From: Pseudomonadota bacterium
Lineage (GTDB): Bacteria > Pseudomonadota > Gammaproteobacteria > JAKAQQ01
Assembly: GCA_021828425.1 (NCBI GenBank)
Contig: JAKARN010000018.1
Span: 1-12,932 of the forward strand
Length of the DNA stretch: 12,932 bases
Direction of reading: 5' to 3'
In this document: positions 7,543 through 12,932 of the stretch, piece by piece
How positions within the stretch are numbered: the stretch's first letter is position 1
Layout of the letters: every line of letters starts with the position of its first letter
Notes under the pieces: model-generated
Told to the model about the DNA's origin: nothing
Databases searched by the model: none
The model's input: the letters and a program-made list of their open reading frames with translations, nothing else
Position numbers and translations under genes: made by a program

Positions 7543-7573
7543 TAGCCATCTCAACCTTCAGGTATCCCCGCCC

Positions 7574-9445
7574 ATGAGTGAGAGTGAAGACCGGAATATC
7601 CAACTCCGCCAGCTCATCGCCAAAGGCAAGGAGCAGGGCTATCTGACCTACAGCGAGGTCAACGATTTCCTTCCCCGGGATATTGTCGACGCTGAACAAC
7701 TCGATGAAATTATTTCGGTTATCAATGATATGGGAATCATGGTCCATGATTCCCCCCCTGACGCAGCTCTTGAACTCCTTCTCCTATCTGACCATCAGGT
7801 CAACGAGGACGACGAGGCCATGGAAGAGGCGGCAGCCGCGTTGGCATCGGTCGATTCAGCGTATGGCCGAACCACTGATCCCGTTCGCATGTACATGCGT
7901 GAGATGGGCCAAGTCGATCTCCTGACCCGCGAAGGGGAGATCGGGATTGCGAAACGCATTGAGGAAGGCCTGAACCAGAAATACGCGGCCCTCGCTAAAT
8001 TTCCCGGGGCCATCAGCCGCTTCATCGAGGAATACCGGCAAGTCGAGGCAAACCAGATCAAACTCGGAGAGCTGATCCAGGGGTTCCGGGATCCCGTGAG
8101 TGGGGCCCCCCTGTCCGACGATCATGCGGAACCCATTCCGCTTATGGAGATCGGTATTGAACCTGCCGGTCCCAGTGATGAGACGGATGAGGAAGACCTG
8201 GATCCGGGTGTCTCAGAAGATGACCTTCCGGTCCTCGGCCCCAACCCCGAGCTTGCAGCCGAAATGGTCCGCCGAATCGAGAAGGCCCACCTCCGATCCT
8301 CGCGCGCCCTGGCCAAAAAGCGCGACGAACGCTCGCTGCGGACACTCGCCCAAACCGCACTCGAACTACAGCGTTTGCGACTCACTCCCAGAACCATGGA
8401 TATTTTGACACGCAGTCTCAGGGAAACCATCAATACAATCCGTCAAATTGAACGGGAGATCATGCGATTTTGTGTCGACCAGGCAGGAATGCCCAAGCGG
8501 GATTTTATAAAGACATTCCCGCAGCGCGAAACCGCGCTCAACTGGATCGATCCCCACATTCGCGCCAAGCGTAAATGGTCGACGGCACTGCGAGTGGTCC
8601 GCCCGGAAGTCCACAAACTGCAAGAACAGCTGATCACACTGGAAGAGACCTATCACCTCAAGATTGCTGATATCAAGGAGATTTATCGGCAGATGATGAT
8701 GGGAGAAACCAAAGCCAGACGGGCCAAAAAGGAAATGGTAGAGGCCAACCTGCGCCTCGTGATTTCAATCGCAAAGAAGTACACGAACCGAGGACTCCAG
8801 TTCTTGGATCTGATCCAGGAAGGCAATATCGGACTGATGAAGGCTGTCGACAAATTCGAGTATCGACGCGGGTATAAATTCTCGACCTACGCGACTTGGT
8901 GGATCCGTCAGGCCATCACACGGTCCATCGCGGACCAGGCCCGGACCATCCGTATCCCAGTTCACATGATTGAGACGATCAACAAACTCAACCGGATATC
9001 CCGTCAGTTACTTCAGGAAAAAGGTCGCGAACCTACTCCGGAAGAATTGGCCAAACGTATGGATATGCCGGAGGACAAGGTTCGAAAAGTGATGCGAATT
9101 GCCAAGGAACCAATCTCCATGGAAACCCCGGTAAGTGACGACGAGGACTCCCACCTGGGGGATTTCATTGAGGATGTCAATATGCCTGCTCCGATCGAAC
9201 AGGCAACAACGGACAGTCTCCGCAACACGACCCACTCCGTGCTGGCGACCCTCACACCGCGCGAAGCCAAGGTACTCAGGATGCGCTTCGGAATTGATAT
9301 GAATACCGACCATACACTTGAGGAAGTGGGGCGGCAGTTCGACGTCACACGCGAGCGGATCCGGCAGATTGAAGCCAAGGCTCTCAGGAAACTCAGGCAC
9401 CCCTCTCGGGCATCGCGCCTGAAAAGCTTCATCGAAGAGTTTTGA
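7574..9445 (+). CDS. rpoD: RNA polymerase primary sigma factor RpoD (sigma-70)
   Basis: This is the housekeeping sigma factor that directs core RNA polymerase to -35/-10 promoters. It has 623 residues, close to the 613 of E. coli. Region 1.1 is at about residues 1-80 and region 1.2 at 98-132 ([11 protein letters not shown]). A long non-conserved insert (about 133-375) includes a very acidic stretch at 202-218, as in proteobacterial group 1 sigmas. Region 2 (about 385-460) has the -10-binding helix with [15 protein letters not shown] and [12 protein letters not shown]. Region 3 covers about 465-535. Region 4 (about 555-617) carries the -35-recognition helix-turn-helix TLEEVGRQF...[17 protein letters not shown] 7574 matches the family start. 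AGG at 7560-7562 is a modest Shine-Dalgarno with 11-nt spacing. alkB follows after 20 bp with no obvious terminator between. Confidence 0.98.
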   Translation: MSESEDRNIQLRQLIAKGKEQGYLTYSEVNDFLPRDIVDAEQLDEIISVINDMGIMVHDSPPDAALELLLLSDHQVNEDDEAMEEAAAALASVDSAYGRTTDPVRMYMREMGQVDLLTREGEIGIAKRIEEGLNQKYAALAKFPGAISRFIEEYRQVEANQIKLGELIQGFRDPVSGAPLSDDHAEPIPLMEIGIEPAGPSDETDEEDLDPGVSEDDLPVLGPNPELAAEMVRRIEKAHLRSSRALAKKRDERSLRTLAQTALELQRLRLTPRTMDILTRSLRETINTIRQIEREIMRFCVDQAGMPKRDFIKTFPQRETALNWIDPHIRAKRKWSTALRVVRPEVHKLQEQLITLEETYHLKIADIKEIYRQMMMGETKARRAKKEMVEANLRLVISIAKKYTNRGLQFLDLIQEGNIGLMKAVDKFEYRRGYKFSTYATWWIRQAITRSIADQARTIRIPVHMIETINKLNRISRQLLQEKGREPTPEELAKRMDMPEDKVRKVMRIAKEPISMETPVSDDEDSHLGDFIEDVNMPAPIEQATTDSLRNTTHSVLATLTPREAKVLRMRFGIDMNTDHTLEEVGRQFDVTRERIRQIEAKALRKLRHPSRASRLKSFIEEF

Positions 9446-9465
9446 GGCTGACCTGACCGATTCAG

Positions 9466-10152
9466 TTGCCCAGAGCGTGCCTAACGAACCCTGATCAGTG
9501 GACGGGAATCCTCTTCCCCGAGCCGGGTGTTGCCCGGCCTGGCTCTCTTGCTATACGGGAGGGGGCCGTCCTCTTCCCAGGTATGGCGGTCAAACCCAGC
9601 GACCTCCTGATGGAAGCGATTCTTGCGATCCTGGCACAAGCTCCGTTCCGTTGCATGAAGACCCCGGGGGGGCGGCGCATGTCGGTTGCCATGAGCAACT
9701 GCGGAACAACCGGGTGGATCAGCGACCGAAGGGGCTACCGGTATACAGACCGAGATCCCCTGACGGGCAAGGCATGGCCACCTCTACCGGATAGCTTCCG
9801 AGATCTGGCTGGCGCGGCCGCTCATCGTGCTGGTTTCCAGGGCTTTTGCCCCGATGTCTGTCTCATTAATGGCTACAAACCAGGGAGCAGCCTTTCTCTC
9901 CATCAGGATCGTGATGAGAAGGATGGATCCGCACCGATCGTTTCAGTCTCACTCGGACTGCCCGCGTCCTTCCTCTTCGGAGGTCTACAAAGAAATGATC
10001 CGGTGATGCGCATTCCCCTCTACCATGGGGATGTTTTGGTTTGGGGAGGTCCCTTTCGGTATGCATTTCACGGCATCGCACGACTGGCTTCTGGTCACCA
10101 TCCCCTGACCGGCCCCATGCGCATCAACCTGACCTTCCGAAAGGCACTCTGA
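9466..10152 (+). CDS. alkB: AlkB-type DNA/RNA alkylation-repair dioxygenase
   Basis: AlkB is a cytosolic Fe(II)/2-oxoglutarate dioxygenase that oxidatively removes 1-methyladenine and 3-methylcytosine lesions. Similarity to E. coli AlkB runs nearly end to end: SPFR-like APFRCM, TPGG, SVAMSNCG, GYRY, a DxCLIN segment, SLHQDRDE, IVSVSLGLPA and FGGLQRNDP. The iron ligands are His146, Asp148 and His202, with the 56-residue spacing of E. coli His131/His187. The 2-oxoglutarate arginines are Arg219 and Arg225, with the same 6-residue spacing as Arg204/Arg210. The start is uncertain: an in-frame stop lies at 9454-9456, and the only ordinary codon before the conserved region is TTG 9466, giving 228 residues against 216 in E. 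coli; the next ATG (9583) cuts into the fold. There is no good ribosome-binding site. The 20-bp gap after rpoD suggests co-transcription. Confidence 0.95.
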   Translation: MPRACLTNPDQWTGILFPEPGVARPGSLAIREGAVLFPGMAVKPSDLLMEAILAILAQAPFRCMKTPGGRRMSVAMSNCGTTGWISDRRGYRYTDRDPLTGKAWPPLPDSFRDLAGAAAHRAGFQGFCPDVCLINGYKPGSSLSLHQDRDEKDGSAPIVSVSLGLPASFLFGGLQRNDPVMRIPLYHGDVLVWGGPFRYAFHGIARLASGHHPLTGPMRINLTFRKAL

Positions 10153-10194
10153 CGGCGAGCCGGAACACCACTTCGAATGATCTCCCGGAAGGGT

Positions 10195-10206
10195 GGGGTC
10201 TGCCCC
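10195..10206. terminator. Possible bidirectional stem-loop between alkB and the porin gene
   Basis: In the 75-bp gap between the converging alkB and porin genes, GGGG (10195-10198) and CCCC (10203-10206) can pair around a TCTG loop. A competing stem pairs CCCGG (10184-10188) with CCGGG (10205-10209). Both suit the expected terminator position, but there is no clean T-tract on either strand, so termination is a guess from position and structure. Confidence 0.3.
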
Positions 10207-10227
10207 GGGTTCAGTTGTATCTCCAAA

Positions 10228-11409
10228 CTAAAACATGAAACCGGTTTCAAAAAGGACCCGGGCCTGATTCGTACTGTCTCCGTGAGGGCCAAAAATGTTG
10301 CCCGATACCCCATCAAGAACGTTCACAAAGGAAAATTCGGCTCGGGCAAAAAACCCCCTATCCTGCCAAGTGGGCGTGAGAGTCAGGGACCAAGCCCTGC
10401 TCCCAGGACCATACAGGAGATTCGCGGCTCCATCGCGGACATTCCCGGTGCTGGCGATGTATTCGACACGGGCGGCCAAAGAAAAACAGGGAGCAATCCG
10501 GTTGCTCGCAAGCAAGGCAATACCCCGGGTTGCGGTTCCCCGGCTGACACCGATCGATAGATTCCTTGGGACAAACGTGTACTGGAAATAAGGCTGGATA
10601 ACCCATGATCTCGAGCTATACGTATAGACCACGCTATAGAGGTCGCTATTGTTCTGATCCAACGGAGTCGCCGGACTGGAATAAACCGTCTGTCCGACAT
10701 GACCCATCGCGACAAAACTCAGGCTACTCGCCGGATTGATGGTGTAGGAAAGCTCGCCCGAGATCCAATTGTATCGGTTCGAATAAAACCCATCGCCCCA
10801 TTGTAGCGACGCGGCAAAGGATCCCACACTATAGTTGAGCTGGACTCCGCGTTCGATCGCGTTCTCTTGGTTCCAGAGCAGGCCGCGCTCAATATTCATG
10901 TTTTCAAAAGTAAAGGTGTATTCGGCGCCAATCAACGTCGGCAGCTTCCCGGCTTGAATCGAGAAATTCCGAGAAGGAACGATCTTCAGGAAGGCCTGTG
11001 GAAGAGCGCCGTAATACTCGCTGACCGTATTTCCAGTGGAGAGAGAGGGTGTCCCAAGTGTAGGTAAATTGTACGCGCCCGCCTGAAGGAAGAACTGGAC
11101 CCAGCCATGAGTCTTCTGGATAAAAATCTGAGCGTTACTGATATCGGCACGAAATGACCGATCCCCCCGAACCGTATGGTTCTGCCATACCCCGAAACCG
11201 CTCATGACGCCCGTGATATCGAGCTGACCAAGCGGACCCGCACGAAAATGGATTGGGGCCAGTGAAGTCAAGGGACCACTCATCGGTGGCATAGGCAACG
11301 GGCTTGCCTGGGAGTAACGCGGAAGCCAAAGCAGGTTGCCAATTAGCAAAACGGGCAGGAGCTTGTACCAACCGGAGCAACGCTTGAGCCTGCTGATGGG
11401 TGTAGCCAT
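10228..11409 (-). CDS. Outer-membrane beta-barrel porin, Bbp2/OmpL-like
   Basis: This 393-residue exported protein is predicted to be an outer-membrane beta-barrel. A basic n-region (RLKR), a hydrophobic core (LLPVLLIGNLLWL, residues 17-29) and the site SQA before Ser36 form a type I signal peptide. The mature part has alternating polar/hydrophobic strands rich in Tyr, Ser, Gly and Asn and ends in Phe, the usual sign for Bam-dependent insertion. The segment IQAGKLPTLIGAE followed by NIERGLLW resembles the Bbp2/OmpL-like putative porins. I chose ATG 11409 because it starts the signal peptide and has a Shine-Dalgarno AAGGGA (11419-11414); the frame is open to 11547, but that part lies within kdpC. 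It begins 8 bp after the kdpC stop, and the stop TAA overlaps its Shine-Dalgarno, so it is very probably the last gene of the kdp operon. Its substrate is unknown; passage of K+ or another cation is inferred from context. Confidence 0.82.
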   Translation of the reverse strand: MATPISRLKRCSGWYKLLPVLLIGNLLWLPRYSQASPLPMPPMSGPLTSLAPIHFRAGPLGQLDITGVMSGFGVWQNHTVRGDRSFRADISNAQIFIQKTHGWVQFFLQAGAYNLPTLGTPSLSTGNTVSEYYGALPQAFLKIVPSRNFSIQAGKLPTLIGAEYTFTFENMNIERGLLWNQENAIERGVQLNYSVGSFAASLQWGDGFYSNRYNWISGELSYTINPASSLSFVAMGHVGQTVYSSPATPLDQNNSDLYSVVYTYSSRSWVIQPYFQYTFVPRNLSIGVSRGTATRGIALLASNRIAPCFSLAARVEYIASTGNVRDGAANLLYGPGSRAWSLTLTPTWQDRGFFARAEFSFVNVLDGVSGNIFGPHGDSTNQARVLFETGFMF

Positions 11410-11417
11410 GGATTCCC

Positions 11418-12116
11418 TTAGGGCAACCCGGACATCTGGGGATCCTCTTGTCGGATTTTTAGTGAACCGGCCCTTGATGATGGTTGAGGGCCCGGCGCTT
11501 TCGCTTCGCCCAATAGGGCAGCTGCCACGCTGTGGTGTACCTTGCAATAAATACGGTACAGGGCCAAGTTGAGCCGAATCACGTTCACGACCGGCTCACC
11601 GGCAATCCCACCCAAAGAGTCGACCAGAGAACTACGGATCAGCCGTCGCAGGACATTTGGGGAGACTCCACCCGTACGCGCAACACGGGGTAACTGATAG
11701 AGCGCCGCTGCAAGGCTGATATCTGGATCGAGCCCACTCCCTGAAGAAGTCACAAGATCGACGGGAATCGGCCCCTGAACCCCGGGATCTGCCTTCCGCA
11801 GCCGCCTGATACGATCTTTGACGTGGCTTACGAGCTCGGGGTTATCCGGACCTAGATTGGAGGCGCCCGAAGCTGCCGCGTTGTCAGGAAAGGATGGAGT
11901 TGCAGAAGGTCGCCCCCAGAAATAGCGCCGCCCGCGAAAATGTTGACCGATCAGTGCGGAACCCACAACCTGCCCATGGATTTTGATCAGCGAGCCGTTC
12001 GCCTGGTGGGGGAATACGGTTTGACCGATTCCGGTCATGGTCAATGGGTAGATGCACCCGGTCAGCACGGAAAGGGCAAGGAAAAGTAGCATGGAGGACT
12101 TGAAGTCTTTTAGCAT
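11418..12116 (-). CDS. kdpC: Potassium-transporting ATPase subunit KdpC
   Basis: KdpC is the single-span subunit of the KdpFABC high-affinity K+ pump; its periplasmic domain stabilises the complex. The N-terminal membrane helix (about residues 8-25) is followed by YPLTMTGIGQTVFP, QANGSLI, GSALIGQHF, YFWGRPSAT and ASGASNLGP. PVDLVTSSGSGLDPDIS (118-134), YQLPRVAR and the EPVVNVIRLNLAL end of the family complete the core (about 187 residues). Two oddities: the segment after the helix reads LTGC, a lipobox-like sequence with Cys21, and about 45 residues (188-232) rich in Pro, Ser and Lys continue past the usual family end. A Shine-Dalgarno GAAGGG (12131-12126) lies 9 nt before the ATG. It starts 15 bp after kdpB and ends 8 bp before the porin gene. 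Confidence 0.95.
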   Translation of the reverse strand: MLKDFKSSMLLFLALSVLTGCIYPLTMTGIGQTVFPHQANGSLIKIHGQVVGSALIGQHFRGRRYFWGRPSATPSFPDNAAASGASNLGPDNPELVSHVKDRIRRLRKADPGVQGPIPVDLVTSSGSGLDPDISLAAALYQLPRVARTGGVSPNVLRRLIRSSLVDSLGGIAGEPVVNVIRLNLALYRIYCKVHHSVAAALLGEAKAPGPQPSSRAGSLKIRQEDPQMSGLP

Positions 12117-12131
12117 GGATGGTCACCCTTC

Positions 12132-12932
12132 TTAGAGGAGTGTCAAAAGCACATCAATCAGCTTGATGCCGATAAATGGGGCAATGATTCCCCCAAGACC
12201 GTAGATCCAGACGTTGCGCCGGAGAATACGCTGGGCAGAGTCCGCCTTGAATTTAATTCCCTTGAGCGCCAGGGGGATCAGCAGAGGGATGATGAGGGCA
12301 TTGAAAATCACTGCAGCCAATATTGCGCGCTGGGGAGAACTCAGGTCCATGATGTTGAGTGCTTCCAATTGGGGGTAAGTAGATACAAACGCAGCAGGGA
12401 TAATGGCAAAGTATTTCGCCACATCATTTGCCACACTAAAGGTGGTAAGGGCACCCCGGGTCATCAGCAGCTGCTTGCCGATCTGGACGATTTCAAGTAG
12501 CTTCGTCGGGTTTGAGTCTAAATCCACCATATTGGCAGCTTCGCGAGCAGCCTGAGTTCCGCTGGCCATACATAACCCGACATCGGCTTGGGCCAGCGCT
12601 GGCGCGTCATTGGTCCCATCGCCTGTCATGGCCAGCATATAGCCCTCTCCCTGGTACTTCCGAATGCAGGACAGCTTGGTCTCCGGCTTGGCCTCGGCAA
12701 GAAAGTCATCCACACCGGCTTCTGCGGCAATGGAGGCGGCCGTCAGGGGATTATCTCCGGTAATCATGATTGTACGGATTCCCATTTCACGCAACTCGGC
12801 AAAGCGCGCCTTGATGTCGCCCTTGACGATATCCTTAAGTTCAACAACGCCCAAGGTTCGTTGGTCCTCACAAACCACAAGCGGGGTAGCTCCACGGCCT
12901 GCAATTCGCTCTATCGTGGCAGCAAGGTCATC
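12132..12932 (-). CDS. kdpB: Potassium-transporting P-type ATPase subunit KdpB, 5' end outside window
   Basis: KdpB is the ATP-hydrolysing P-type subunit of the KdpFABC pump in the inner membrane. The frame is open to the right edge, so the GTG at 12878 is an internal Val; about 266 C-terminal residues of a usual 680-690 are present. The visible part includes the end of the N domain and the P-domain motif [13 protein letters not shown]. The Mg2+-binding [17 protein letters not shown] and the KdpB-specific [16 protein letters not shown] follow. [21 protein letters not shown] and the last transmembrane helices with [16 protein letters not shown] and [16 protein letters not shown] complete the protein. 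The phosphorylated DKTGT and the TGES loop lie outside the window. The block [10 protein letters not shown] differs slightly from the E. coli VAMNSGTQAA but keeps the motif. kdpC follows after 15 bp. Confidence 0.97.
   Translation of the reverse strand, partial: DDLAATIERIAGRGATPLVVCEDQRTLGVVELKDIVKGDIKARFAELREMGIRTIMITGDNPLTAASIAAEAGVDDFLAEAKPETKLSCIRKYQGEGYMLAMTGDGTNDAPALAQADVGLCMASGTQAAREAANMVDLDSNPTKLLEIVQIGKQLLMTRGALTTFSVANDVAKYFAIIPAAFVSTYPQLEALNIMDLSSPQRAILAAVIFNALIIPLLIPLALKGIKFKADSAQRILRRNVWIYGLGGIIAPFIGIKLIDVLLTLL

Noticed and set aside
9446..9465. A tRNA gene next to rpoD, as found in some proteobacteria
   Set aside because: The gaps around rpoD (7458-7573 and 9446-9465) hold no cloverleaf or TTCGA-type T-arm; the second gap is only 20 bp.
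10177..10560. Plus-strand open frame (127 codons) opposite the porin 3' end
   Set aside because: It is antisense to a coherent beta-barrel sequence ending in the expected Phe; its own product is low-complexity with no family resemblance.
1..12932. Mobile elements, CRISPR arrays, toxin-antitoxin or defence genes
   Set aside because: No transposase, integrase, direct-repeat array or defence-family motifs were seen; all the main frames are recognisable housekeeping or transport genes.

Overview
This window is mostly bacterial housekeeping sequence, with a potassium-transport operon at its right end. The base composition is in the mid-50s percent GC by eye. The source is probably a ubiquinone-using, Gram-negative proteobacterium: there is a UbiB, an outer-membrane barrel protein ending in Phe, a RpoD-type sigma-70 and the rpsU-dnaG-rpoD gene order. 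The Kdp module and the protein sequences would suit a gammaproteobacterial or Acidithiobacillus-like organism, but I cannot fix the genus.

Layout. At the left edge is the 3' part of ubiB (+), ending 9 bp from a convergent MidA-family methyltransferase gene (-). A 113-bp divergent intergenic region separates that gene from a folM-like pteridine reductase gene (+). This runs into the convergent gene folB (-), and the two 3' ends overlap by 78 bp. folB is translationally coupled (8-bp overlap) to tsaD (-), which lies upstream of it on the minus strand. Divergent from tsaD, a good sigma-70 promoter drives the macromolecular-synthesis cluster rpsU - yqeY - dnaG - rpoD - alkB (+), which joins initiation of translation, replication and transcription with an alkylation-repair dioxygenase. 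An internal leader before rpoD carries a perfect -10 box and a small hairpin.

Convergent to this cluster, on the minus strand, is the end of a kdp operon: kdpB (running off the right edge), kdpC, and an outer-membrane beta-barrel porin 8 bp after kdpC. The spacing suggests that the high-affinity K+ ATPase and an outer-membrane channel are made together. The KdpDE sensor/regulator pair does not follow kdpC here.

I found no tRNA, rRNA, CRISPR array, insertion sequence or phage gene, and no non-coding stretch longer than about 120 bp. Nothing here amounts to a clearly new system. The observations most worth a second look are the Kdp-linked porin, the overlapping folM/folB 3' ends with an extended FolB tail, the unusual KdpC (a lipobox-like Cys and a long tail), the rpoD leader, the apparently leaderless divergent pair, and the enrichment of GATC/GGATCC.
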